Shown here piece by piece: positions 9,579 to 20,419 of a DNA stretch of 64,000 bases. A program made the translations under genes and the position numbers. Position 1 is the first letter of the stretch. Every line of letters begins with the position of its first letter. Source of the stretch: Plectosphaerella cucumerina (lineage: Eukaryota; Ascomycota; Sordariomycetes; Glomerellales; Plectosphaerellaceae); contig JAGPXD010000006.1 of the NCBI GenBank assembly GCA_020746995.1, positions 2,170,001 through 2,234,000 on the forward strand, given 5' to 3'. The notes under the pieces are model-generated. The model worked only from the letters and a program-made list of their open reading frames with translations, was not told where the DNA came from and searched no databases.

Positions 9579-12500
9579 CTATTCCAAATCCTCGCCCAGG
9601 ACATCCCTGACGGCCTCGAGCTGTGCAATCACCTTGAGCTCGAGGACGTTGTCGGGCCTGCCCTCCTCGCCCGGCGCCCCTACGGTCGTGGACCGCCACT
9701 CGACCTCGCGCTGGCCGAGCGGAAGCAGCCGCTCCTTGAGGAGCCTGCGTGTCGATAGCCAAAACTCGACGTTCTCCAGCAGCGACGCGGCGTCCCAGTC
9801 GATCTCGGGGATGTCCCTGGTGTTGTTCACCCGCAGCGCCCTGATCACCTTGACCAGCAGAGACAGCGTGTGAACCTCCGAGACCGCCAGCAGGGTGACG
9901 TAGTGCGGTGTGTCGCGCGAGGCCGTGCGGCTGGCCCCCGGCGCCTCGAACCTCTCGACGCTCGATCTAAGGAGGTGCGGGAATTGGTTGAGCACGTACG
10001 CGATCTCAGGCGCAACTGTCCCGCCAAGTGCGGTGAGGAGGTTGAGGAGGAGGGGCAGTATTCCCTTAGCCCAGATGCTGTAGCACCTCTGCGCGCCTGC
10101 GACCTCGGAGAAGGGGGAGATGATGGGTTTGCGCATGAAGTTCGTGATGTTTGCCGACGTCAGGTGGCTGAGGACGCCGTCTGCGGCCATCTGCTCGGCG
10201 ACCATGGGTAGCGTGGAGAGCTCCAGGAGGAAGAGCAGGCTGAGCTCGCCGTATATCGGGTCTCCTTCCACCGTGAGCCGGTCTGCCCAGGAGAAGAGAG
10301 AAGTGGCAGCGTGCATGACATCGTACGATGCCATGATGTTGAGGACCTGCGTCTGGCACTGATCCATTCCTGGCATACCCAAGCAGGCCTGCAGGATAGC
10401 CGTCAGCAGCGCCAGATCTTCCGGCGCCACCAAAGCTTCTGGATCGTGGATGAGGGTGACCATGGACCTGAAGCCCTTGGCAACCACGTTGTCAAGCATG
10501 CTGAGCACTGTCTGTACCAGCACTGTGGTGGACGCCCCGGTTCCTGTCGTTGATTCACCCAGGCCCTTCTTGTCGCCAGTACCGTAAAGCCGGAGGCACA
10601 CGTAGACGGTTCTCAGGATTGTCCGGTACCGTTCAATTGTGTCCGCGCCGAACGGCTCCCTCAGGGTGTGCAGGACGCTGAAAAGGCTGCCCAGGAGATC
10701 GTTGATGTCATTGGCGGTATGTGTGTTGCCAACGAGTCTCCTCAGGAGCATCAGGGCCAGCGTTCCCCTCTGCTCGACGATGCTGACGAAGATGTTCTCG
10801 GGACCCTGGCTGGTCTCGTTCGAGGTCAGGCATTGTTGTGCAACCTGCAGCATCTGCCTCTGCACGGTGCCGTCCTTGGGAATGGAGCTGCCAAGTTCAA
10901 GGAGGAGAAACTCCCATCCACGGAAGAGCGACTGGACAGTGTTAGCATGTGACCTCGACGTGTAAAAGGGGCCACTCACGATTTGTGCATCCACAAGGGA
11001 CAGGTTGGCGTTAGCAATCTCCATCTCCTTGCGGAAACCATCGTCCCGGCGTCCATGCCAGCCTGGATCGAACTCGAACATCTCGTTAGCCCGGTCCAGG
11101 GCATAGTAGAAGTTGGTGCCCAGTTCGCTCGGCTCAAGAGATGTCCTCTTAAGGCTATCGGGGGTCAGCCCGGGGTACTTGGCGGAGAAGTTCTTGTCAA
11201 AGTTCCTGTGCAGGGAGTTGTTGTAGCTGGCAACCTCGACACCGTCGCGGAGGTAGTAGTCCAGGTCTCCGACGAGATTTTTGGCAAGATCACCAGTGCT
11301 TCCCATCTGCCGCTGGTGGTAGAGCTGCATGGCAAAGATCTCGGCGATATACGCTGCCATCTTGGCCTCGATCGCGGCCTTTGTCGCATCTGTCCTTGCC
11401 GTCGTCGATGCGGCCTTGAGGCCCTTAACGAAACCACGGAGAGAGTCGACGTACGACGAGTCCTTCTGCATTGTGAAGATGGTCCAGGGCCAGTGGTTCT
11501 GAGACGAGTTGACAAACTCCAGCACGCGCAGTGCCTCTCCTGCGTCCAGTTGGCCAATCTGCTTCAGCTTGGAGAAGGCAGTGCTGAGCACGGAGGTAGG
11601 CAGCTCGGGAGACTTGGTCTTCTCTCGCAGCGCGTCCCGGGGCGTCTTGCCGGTGAGCAGGCAGTTAGACATCCACTGCTGGCGGTTCTGGACAATAACC
11701 GAGAAGAACTGCCACGTCGACTGAATCTCTGAAGGCAGACCCAGGGGCTTTCCGAGACGGGAGAGGAGTTGCAGGAAGGAGCGCGACAGGAGGGGTCCAA
11801 GGTAGCCGAGCAACGACGGCGGATCGTCATGAGCCGTGGCGGCGTTGACCACCAGAGCCCCGAGGAGGAACATCGCCGGCTGCTTGAACTGTTCATCGAT
11901 GGCGCACAGCCGAGCAAATAGCGATGTTGCCTTGAATAGGTAGGACTCGAAGCCGCTGGCGGACTGCGAGAGGATGGACGCCACGCGCAGGAGGTTGGTG
12001 GCAAAGGTGATGGTGGCCACTACTTGCGCCCTGATTATAGCCAGCTTTCCGTAGTACAGCGTCGCGTCTGGGAGCTCGAGCGCCGTGATCCAGGTGCTGA
12101 GCAGCGCCTGGAATCTGAGAGATCCCTGGGAAGCCGACTGGAAGGAGTCGATGATGTAGTCCGCTGCGGGCCTCAAGGGAGCCGTGAGGGCATCTGGGCT
12201 GGTCGGGTCTCCAATGGAGTAGGCGTCCTTGACGAACTTGTCCATGACGGGCACAATATGCCGGATTAGGACCGTCTGCTGGAAGGGTGAAGGAAACCTC
12301 CAGGTAGATGAGCTCTCAAAGACGTCAACAAGCGCTTGTGCGATAGCCAGACCGACTCTGGACAGGATCCGGTCAGCGACGCCGACCCAGACGTTGTTCG
12401 ACACCTGCTGGCGGCCGACATGCTTGTTGCCAGACTTGCGCTGAACGACGCTTTTGAGAACGCTGTCGACGAGGCTGGAGAACAGGCGGATTGCCGAGAG

Positions 12501-15201
12501 TAAGAAGGCGAAGCGGTCCGGTGTCAGGTCCAGGTTGCCGACCAGTCTCGTCAGCTTGCCGGCCCTAGCGTCAGTGTTGAGGAGGTCGCAGCGAGCCATG
12601 TATGACCACACGCGCGTAGGATAGAGGGGGAGGACGGAATGGAGGAACTGGATGCAGGAGTTGAGGATCAGGATGCCGGGCCCATCGGTCGTGGCCTGGT
12701 CATCCTGCATGTAGGCGTCCAGAAGCCCCGTGACGACGGTGATGATGTCGTTGTTGCCAGAGATGTGCCTGCTCGTCTCGTCGAGAAGCTCGTGCCCCAG
12801 TTTCAAGGCTTCGTCGCCCCTCTTGCCGTGCTTTTCGGCCTTCAGGTTCTCTGCTTGGAGGACGCTTGCCAGCAGGGTCACGACCTCGGCCACTTCTTCT
12901 GGCCGCAGATTCTCAAAGGGGCCACGGTACGTCTCGGGAGACAGGTGAATCTCGAGTCTCTTTCCTAGGAGGGCGAAGATGGAGTGCTCGTGCTCCATCA
13001 GCGCAACCCGACCCGTATCTGTGATGAACCGGCCGTATGTGCCGGCAGGAATCTTCAGTGCATCGTCGTCGGCAGATCGACGAGTCCATGAAGCTGTGGG
13101 GCTGAAGAGGGGAACGTCATCCAGAATCCGGAATGTGTTGGTGTTTTCGTCCTCCTGCGCCAGTTCGTACTCCAGGAAGTCATCCGGCAGCGCAAAAGTA
13201 AGCGTGGGGGCCTTGCGAAGGAGCTCCACCACTGTGTCGACGGCGTCGGCAGCCGTGGAGGTGCTGATCAGCGCGCGGCAGAGGTTAATGAAAGGGAGGA
13301 ATTCGAAGGGGAACCGGCTGTAAGCCTGGTGGAAGTAATAGTCCATAGCCCGCTCATCCGCGAGGATACGGGAGGCAATATCGTCTAAGGGCGGCAGGGG
13401 GGCCTCCAGATCCCAGTAGCCTCTGCCGGTCGAAAGGACAGAGAGCAGAGACGAGACTGGGTCTGACTGGTAGCCCACCAAGGGGAATGTGGCTGTCAGG
13501 AAGTCGACAAACACAAGACGCAGACGACAAGCAAGGGCGGGGGTGAAGCTGCTCTCGTCGGATGATGTCGTGGCCGTGATCATTTGGGTCGCCACGTCGT
13601 AGACTCTGCCTTGGGATGTGACGACTTGTGCGAGCTGCTCAATGACCTGGAGGTCGTCCTTGAGCCCAGAAACGGCAAGGAATCCGTCGAAGGGGAGGCT
13701 GTCGAGGGACACAATGCTTCCAGCCGAGAGTCGGCGCCCGGTGGTAGGGCGCAACAGGGCTCCGGACTCGAAAGTCTCTTGGGAGCGCTGGTTCTGGAGA
13801 GTGTCGCGCTTCTCGGACCGTTCATTGTGCGAGATGGTCATGCGGTGAGAGATGACAGTCCACGTGAAGATGACTGGGAGTTGACTTTCGACGCCAGCAT
13901 CTGCGGCGCTCAGGATAGAGTCGTGGATCTTGGTCAGGACCTCGGTTGCGGTCAAGTATGGGTTGTTCTCCTCGCCGTTAAGCTCGACATCTTGGGCCAG
14001 GAAGGCCATGGCTCTTGTCGGGTTGAGCAGTTTGAGTGAGATTCCGCAGACCAAGGTCTGAATCGGAGGAACGAGGGAGCCGACAGACTCGGGAACCTGG
14101 GCATTGTCAGTTGCGAAGTTTTGCTGCATCACGGGAGACGACTCACCGATCCCAGTCCGTCAAGGAACATGTATGCCTCCATGAGGGAGAACCACTCCAG
14201 AACAGTCTCGGGCGCCGCGAAGAAGTTGTCGTCGCCTTGGTGGAGAGCCTGGAACACGAGAGACAGAGAGTGAACAATCTCGGTCACCAGCGTCGTGAGC
14301 CAGTCCAGCTCGAGAGACTCGTGACGAAGCTCCTTCTCGGTAATGGCCTTCTCGTAGCCTTCCGACAGGTGCTCCATGGTTTTCGAGAGGTGCTTCAGGT
14401 TCGCCTCGATGATGCGCTCGGCCTGCTTCGCGGGGTCCTCGACGGGGAGGACCGGGTATAGTGGCTCGGCAGTAGACGGACCAGCGGTGATCTGTTTCGC
14501 ACGGCTGACGAGCGTGGCTGCTTGGGCCAGATCGGCGGCCATGGCGAGGTATCGGCGCTCGGAGAGGTACGCACGGAAGATGCGTAGGCGCCTCGACTCG
14601 TCCTTCTCAAACTCCTTCCACACGTCGTCGGCGTCCATTGTCACCGTCGACAGAGGGAGGAGGCTCGATATGGAGCCATTGTTGATGCCTGCCGCCTCCT
14701 GGAGGTTCACTGCATCTTGTGTTGACAGGGGGCCTGCGAGATGGCTAGCAGGTCGGGACTGGAACTCCAAGACGACGATGCGGAGCGCGGCCACCTGGCT
14801 GATGTTCGCGCCTTGGCTCAGCCACTTCGCATCCTCCTTGATCTTGTTAATGTCGTATGCGCCAACGGAGTCAGGCGTGGCGTGGATGGGGGCAGTCTTC
14901 GTGTCAAAGTCGGTCTTGGACGACTGGTCGGGGGCGGGGAATGCAGCCGAAGGGTTCTGCAGCAACGATCGGACGTAGTCGTCTTGTAGGAACTGTGCGA
15001 GGGTGGCGCTTCCGCTGAGGCTTCCGGAACCGGGTGCGAGGGCTGTAGCGACGAGCTTCCAGCTCCTGGTCGGAAGGGTCAGCAAACCATCAACACGGCG
15101 GGCCGCAGACAGCGCAAGCAAGGTACTCACAAGAGGATGCTGTCGCCCTTGAGGCTTTCCTCTAGCGAGGGGAAATAAAGTCGATCTGACACTGGCGCCA
15201 T
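9579..15201 (-). CDS. NUP192: nucleoporin Nup192 (human NUP205 orthologue)
   Basis: Four exons on the minus strand (15201-15131, 15065-14147, 14096-10980, 10931-9579) give about 1819 residues, close to the 1756 known for Chaetomium Nup192. The protein is almost wholly alpha-helical with no membrane segment or FG repeats, as expected for this inner-ring scaffold. It binds Nic96 and Nup53 and helps hold the central transport channel. The N-terminal exon (MAPVSDRLYFPSLEESLKG), the long middle and the C-terminal region form one continuous frame after splicing. The last intron (10979-10932) is 48 nt, in frame and stop-free, with a GCTAAC branch; retention would insert 16 residues. It is divergent from trpC across 591 bp. 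Identification rests on length, composition and overall likeness rather than a short motif. Confidence 0.85.
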
Positions 15202-15792
15202 TGCGACGGTGGTCGAGCGCGCAATGGAAACCAGACCGTCATGAGGTGCCGTTTCCAGGCAGGTTTGCAGAGCTAGCAAACGCGGTTTGTCGCGAATGGA
15301 GCTTCTTGGTGTTGAGCTTCGAGGTACCTGGGCAATGTACAGGTACCGTGCTTGCCTTTTTTCCTGGGTGTCGACCCGACGTTTTGCCGTCGAACAACAC
15401 AATCTGGGGCGCTCGGGCCAGCTGCCGTTGCCCCACTAGACGTCGCCTCAAATGCGGATCCGATTCGGAGACAGGGGTGGTATCTTCCGTACCGTGTGAG
15501 GGCAGCCAGGAGAGGCCAGGCGGAAGACTTGCGCACTGTACTTTCTGCACCACATCTTGGTGCTTCGGACAGTTCGAATTGGGAAGCACCGCACTATTCA
15601 AGTACCGAAAAGCGGCGCTGTTGTCCGCTACCGTCCACTCATTCAAGCACCTTTTCGACGTGCCGATTGCCCTTGACTCACTCCACGCTCAGCATCACCA
15701 CATCCAATTGTGCATTCGACGACATCAACGGGGTCACCAGTGAGAGTTGATTTGCACCCTCGACCTCGGAGCTCCCTGAGCCCTCAGAAAAG
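15202..15792. promoter_or_regulatory. divergent promoter region NUP192 / trpC
   Basis: These 591 bp between two divergent genes contain a TGACTCA element near the trpC side (listed separately). No coding frame is supported. Confidence 0.55.
15674..15680 (+). promoter_or_regulatory. CPC1/GCN4-type binding site TGACTCA
   Basis: This is an exact match to the core TGACTCA recognised by the bZIP activators CPC1 (Neurospora), CpcA (Aspergillus) and Gcn4. It sits 112 bp upstream of the trpC start codon. Tryptophan genes are classic targets of cross-pathway amino-acid control, so the position and the gene agree. Binding itself is inferred. Confidence 0.7.
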
Positions 15793-18084
15793 ATGCCGTC
15801 CCTCGATATCATCGACCACTCGCCAAACCACCCCGACCCCTCTCCGCCCATTCCGACAGCATCCAATCTCATTCTCATCGACAACTATGACTCCTTCACC
15901 TGGAACGTCTACCAGTACCTCATTCTAGAGGGCGCCAACGTCACGGTGTACCGTAACGACAAGATCACCCTCGATGAGATCATCAGCAAGAACCCCACAC
16001 AGCTCATCATCAGCCCCGGCCCCGGTCACCCTCAGACGGACTCGGGCGTCAGCCGGGATGCCATCCGCCACTTTGCCGGCAAGATCCCCATCTTCGGCGT
16101 CTGCATGGGACAGCAGTGCATCCTCGATGTCTACGGAGGAGATGTCGGCTCTGCGGGCGAGTGGCTGCACGGAAAGACATCGCCCCTGACCCACGACGGC
16201 AAGGGTGTGTACGCCGGCCTGAGCCAGGAACTTCCAGTTACGAGGTACCACTCTCTTGCCGGCACTTATGTGACGCTTCCCAAATGTCTCGAGGTGACCT
16301 CTTGGGTGGCCAAGCCAGATGGCACCCCGGGCGTCATTCAGGGTGTCCGCCACCGCGAGTTCACCATTGAGGGCGTGCAGTTCCACCCCGAGAGCATCCT
16401 GACGGCCGAGGGCCGTACCATGCTGAAGAACTTCCTGCTCCTTCAGGGCGGCACTTGGGAAGAGAACGCACGTCTTCAGAAGGCCTCTGGCACCAATGGC
16501 GCCTCCAAGAGCACCCCGGCACCGGCACCGGCTGGCGCCAAGAAGAACAACATCCTGCAGCAAATCTATGCTCGCCGCAAGGAGCTGGTCTCTGCTCAGA
16601 AGGAGATCCCCTCCCAGAGGCCTGCCGATCTCCAGGCCACCTACGACCTCAACGGCGCACCGCCCCAGCTTGACTTTGTTGCTCGGTTGCGCCAGACGCC
16701 ATTCGATGTGTCCCTGATGGCTGAGATCAAGCGGGCGTCGCCTTCCAAGGGTATCTTTGACCTGAACATTAGTGCGCCCACGCAGGCCAAGAAGTATGCC
16801 CTCGCCGGCGCCAGTGTCATTTCGGTGCTCACAGAACCCGACTGGTTTAAGGGCAGCATCGAGGATTTGAGGGCGGTCAGACAGGTGCTCGGCGGCATGC
16901 CGAACCGCCCGGCCATTCTTCGGAAGGAGTTTATCTTCGAGGAGTACCAGATCCTTGAAGCAAGACTTGCTGGTGCCGACACTGTCCTCCTCATCGTCAA
17001 GATGCTGAGTGTCGAGGACCTCGAGAGGCTCTACAAGTACTCGCAGTCTCTGGGCATGGAGCCGCTGGTCGAGGTGCAGAACGTCGAGGAGATGGAGGTG
17101 GCCATCAAGCTCGGATCAAAGGTCATTGGTGTCAACAACCGCAACCTCGAGAGCTTCGAGGTCGACATGGGCACGACGAGCCGCCTGAGGAAGATGGTTT
17201 CAGAGGGCACCATCATCTGCGCGTTGAGCGGCATCAACTCCCACGACGACGTCGTCACGTGCAAGCAGGACGGCATCAACGCCATCCTGGTTGGCGAGGC
17301 CATCATGCGGGCATCGGATACGACCAAGTTCATCCGCCAGCTCTGCTCTGGCACCGAATCTGAGCCTGCCAAGCCAGCGACACCACAGTTGTTGGTCAAG
17401 ATCTGTGGCACGCGGACTGCCGAGGCGGCGGGAGAGGCGGTCAAGTCGGGTGCTGACCTGGTCGGCATGATCCTGGTGCCTGGCTCCAAGCGGTGTGTCT
17501 CTGACGAGACGGCCGTGGCCATCTCCGAAGCCGTGCACTCGTACACACCTCCCTCGAGGCCAACGACAACCATCTCCACAACGGCAGCGACCGACTTCTA
17601 CACCGCGTCGCTGACGCGCTTGGCATCCAAGCCCCAGGTGGTCGGCGTTTTCATGAACCAGCCCCTGAACGAGGTGCTGGAGAAGCAGAAGCGCTTCAAC
17701 CTCGACATCGTCCAGCTGCACGGCAACGAGCCCGTCGAGTGGGCGAACCTCATCCCCGTCCCAGTCGTACACTCGTTCAAGCCTGGACAGCCCGGCCTCG
17801 GTCTCCGTGGCTACCACGCCGTGCCTCTCCTCGACTCCGGTGCTGGTACTGGCAAACTGCTCGGCGCGGAGAGCGTCACGCAGGCGCTGCAGAAGGACCC
17901 CGAACTGCAGGTCCTCCTTGCGGGCGGCTTGGACCCTGACAACGTGACTGATGTTGTCAAGGGGCTCGGCGAGGTTGCGGACAGGGTCATCGGGGTGGAC
18001 GTCAGCAGTGGTGTCGAGGAAGATGGCAAGCAGAGCTTGGACAAGATCAGGGCGTTTATCAAGGCGGCCAAGGCACTGAGGTAG
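15793..18084 (+). CDS. trpC: trifunctional tryptophan enzyme: glutamine amidotransferase / IGPS / PRAI
   Basis: A single exon gives 763 residues with the standard three-domain order of filamentous fungi (trpC of Aspergillus, trp-1 of Neurospora). Residues about 25-225 are the class I glutamine amidotransferase of anthranilate synthase (component II). It has the nucleophile Cys near 104 in GVCMGQQ and the HPES histidine-glutamate pair. Residues about 250-510 are indole-3-glycerol-phosphate synthase (AEIKRASPSKG, ILRKEFI). The remainder, beginning at LLVKICGTR, is phosphoribosylanthranilate isomerase, with its cysteine in KICG. The GATase partners with a separate TrpE subunit; the other two domains catalyse the next steps towards indole-glycerol phosphate. 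No break or missing residue is seen. A CPC1-type site lies just upstream. Confidence 0.97.
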   Translation: MPSLDIIDHSPNHPDPSPPIPTASNLILIDNYDSFTWNVYQYLILEGANVTVYRNDKITLDEIISKNPTQLIISPGPGHPQTDSGVSRDAIRHFAGKIPIFGVCMGQQCILDVYGGDVGSAGEWLHGKTSPLTHDGKGVYAGLSQELPVTRYHSLAGTYVTLPKCLEVTSWVAKPDGTPGVIQGVRHREFTIEGVQFHPESILTAEGRTMLKNFLLLQGGTWEENARLQKASGTNGASKSTPAPAPAGAKKNNILQQIYARRKELVSAQKEIPSQRPADLQATYDLNGAPPQLDFVARLRQTPFDVSLMAEIKRASPSKGIFDLNISAPTQAKKYALAGASVISVLTEPDWFKGSIEDLRAVRQVLGGMPNRPAILRKEFIFEEYQILEARLAGADTVLLIVKMLSVEDLERLYKYSQSLGMEPLVEVQNVEEMEVAIKLGSKVIGVNNRNLESFEVDMGTTSRLRKMVSEGTIICALSGINSHDDVVTCKQDGINAILVGEAIMRASDTTKFIRQLCSGTESEPAKPATPQLLVKICGTRTAEAAGEAVKSGADLVGMILVPGSKRCVSDETAVAISEAVHSYTPPSRPTTTISTTAATDFYTASLTRLASKPQVVGVFMNQPLNEVLEKQKRFNLDIVQLHGNEPVEWANLIPVPVVHSFKPGQPGLGLRGYHAVPLLDSGAGTGKLLGAESVTQALQKDPELQVLLAGGLDPDNVTDVVKGLGEVADRVIGVDVSSGVEEDGKQSLDKIRAFIKAAKALR

Positions 18085-18240
18085 ACTCGGGTGGTGAATG
18101 CACGATGCAAAATGAAACGCCGTTCCGGTACAAGAAGTACACAAACGACGACTGTCTTGCTGTATCGACTTTCATCTTCGGACTTGAATTCCCACACCAA
18201 TGTGCTCGCTACCCTCTCTGTTACACAGGTTTAAAGAGTT

Positions 18241-18716
18241 ATGTTCTTGCTCTTGCCATGGAGACTATGGAAAATGATGGGAGACGCAGTGGCAACCGGC
18301 AGAACTCTGGTCACGGCCATCCTGGGCGCCCAGAAGGCTCTCCTGATGGATGTCGAGGGCGAGCCGGACTTTTCCAGCCCCAGGCCCCTCAGGATCTCCG
18401 AGCGGTCCGGATTATTGGACACATTCTTCCACAGCGTGAGCTATCGGCCGTCCTCGCCCACTCTCTAGGGCGTCATCGTCGCCATCACGGAGTTCTAGCA
18501 GGAGGTTGCCACGATTCTTCACTGGGATACCAATAGCATGGATATCGTGCCATAATTCCACGAGCTTTTAAGGGAATACAAGCAAGTCGAGGAAGCTATC
18601 CGAGCCTCCATTCTCCGTCCAATTATACCCTCCAGCTCATCCTCTTCGCACGAGGGGGCGGATTCGTCGGCTGTGGACCTCCCAGCATTTCTCCCGCCAC
18701 ACAGACCCTGTTGACT
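18241..18716 (+). pseudogene. decayed reading frame with several stops, family unknown
   Basis: One frame begins with ATG at 18241 and reads for 75 codons. It then stays protein-like through TAG, TAG and TAA stops up to a TGA at about 18714. It includes hydrophobic and helical-looking stretches such as FHELLREYKQVEEAIRAS. The stops could each come from a CAG, CAA or CGA codon by C-to-T change, the direction of repeat-induced point mutation. I do not recognise the family, and introns could explain some stops. This is weak evidence for a gene remnant. Confidence 0.3.
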
Positions 18717-18950
18717 TCAGACTGGACTGTCGGTGAATCGCAGCAAGTGCCCAAAGGCTCTGCCTGTTGCAAGCAATGTCAGCTTTCTCGACGGTGGCGG
18801 CAAGGATATCGGGATAAAAGCTTACGTACCTGCGCGAAACGCATCATGCTCCGCTACCAACCGCGAAGGCGGAGCCAGAAAGCCGTGAAGATGGCCAGCA
18901 GCAGCAGGACCACTGCGAAGGTGCAACACCGCAATGGTAAGATGGATGGA

Positions 18951-19318
18951 TCACTTCAGGATGACCTTCATGGCCATCGAGACTTGGTTGTGGATGAAGT
19001 CGGGGTCCAGGTTGGCGGCGTGAGCCGCCTTCATGAACTCGATCACGTCGAGGATCGTCGGGATGGGGGGAAACAGCCTCTCGAGAATTGTACGGCTCAG
19101 TCGGTGCACTGCATCATGCGCATCAGGCTTTATTCAACGAGGCGTGGGAAAAGTGACGGGGAGCATGACAGCTTACCTGAAGCGATGGCAGCTCCCCAAC
19201 TGACCACATTGGAGACCTCCGAAAGGATTGCTGAGAGAGTAGGGTAGACGGGTTGGATGAGAGAAGCGAAGCGTTCAAGTGCCATGCAGCCAAGGGGAAG
19301 GGAAAGGGACCACATCAT
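18951..19318 (-). CDS. small unknown protein, spliced
   Basis: Two exons on the minus strand (19318-19177, 19108-18951) join in frame across a 68-nt intron (GTAAGC..CAG) to give 99 residues. Without splicing the frame stops inside the intron. The N-terminal half is hydrophobic and rich in leucine, serine and alanine. The C-terminal half (about residues 50-99) is a cleaner amphipathic segment ending NQVSMAMKVILK. A second ATG follows the first directly. I do not recognise the family. It could be a small membrane-associated protein. The frame joining exactly across good splice signals is the main support. Confidence 0.5.
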
Positions 19319-20419
19319 TGGTTCTTGGGCCGTCGAGGGACGGAGCTGTCAGGGTTCTGTGCTGTCGAGTGTCAAGATGTCAGGCCTGTCTTCTCGAGGA
19401 TTCGGGTTTGCAGATTGCTCAACGTTTGGCTGGTATGGGGAAGCGAAGGAAGAAAGTGGAAGTGAAGCTGTCGGGTTGAGACGCGACACTGTTAGGTTTG
19501 TTGTATCTGGCACGTGACACCCGATCTATTCACCAAACTTGAGGACTCCGCACAGACCATGACCGTGGGCGGACTGCTGGCCAAACTCCCTGGAGTCGCC
19601 GAAACCTATAGTGAATATGGCCCAGGCAGCTCCACAGAAACATCACGTCCACTCGCTGCAACCACGAAGCGCATCCTTCCCTGTATGTCGACTGAAGACA
19701 CCTTCCTAAGGCGCGTCGGTTGTATAGCCTGGCACTTACGCCTTCTTATGTACCGCCGGCTACTGGGAAGGCGGCTGATAAGCTCTTTTCTTTGAAATGG
19801 GGCTGTAATGAATCAAAGACCCATGATCCCGAGCATTGCTGGGCTGGGCCATGGCCTTGAAGTAGACAAGTGATGGTCTGAGGAGAAACTTGTCTATAAC
19901 ACATGTTGGGTGTCAGGTATGGCCAACAGTGTGTATCTTAAGGCAAACATCTGGTTTACTTCCACCTTCCGAGGAACGATATGATCGAAACCATGACCCA
20001 TCTGTACCTTCCCGAGTCCAAACTCTTACATCCATACTTTCACAGCTTTTCACATCCTTCCGCGGTTCCAACTTTCTGGTTCTGTGATTAACCTATTCTT
20101 TCCCGGGTATCAGCTTTCACATGCACACTCGGCAGGTTCTTATCTTTTCCGCGGAGGAAACGTCCTGCTGCCATGAATCATCTGGTACTGCCCGAGTAAA
20201 AGCCCGGCTTGAAAACCTCCATCCCTCTTCTCAACCATCCAAACTTCTAACCAACCCTCTCTGATTCTCGACTTTCAACTATCGACAAGCATTGCCTCGT
20301 CGTACCTTGAAATCTCAACAAGTCATTTCCACATGATCTAGGGACATCAATTTGCGGAAAGACGTGAAAATCTTTCGAAAATTGGCGACCATCTCCGCAA
20401 TCCACCTCCGACTTCAAAT
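19319..20419. other. intergenic, divergent
   Basis: These 1.1 kb lie between the small minus-strand gene and the BRCT gene. The only open frame of note (94 codons from 19514) has no support. The last 250 bp are AT-richer and CT-rich, consistent with a promoter and leader. Confidence 0.45.
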
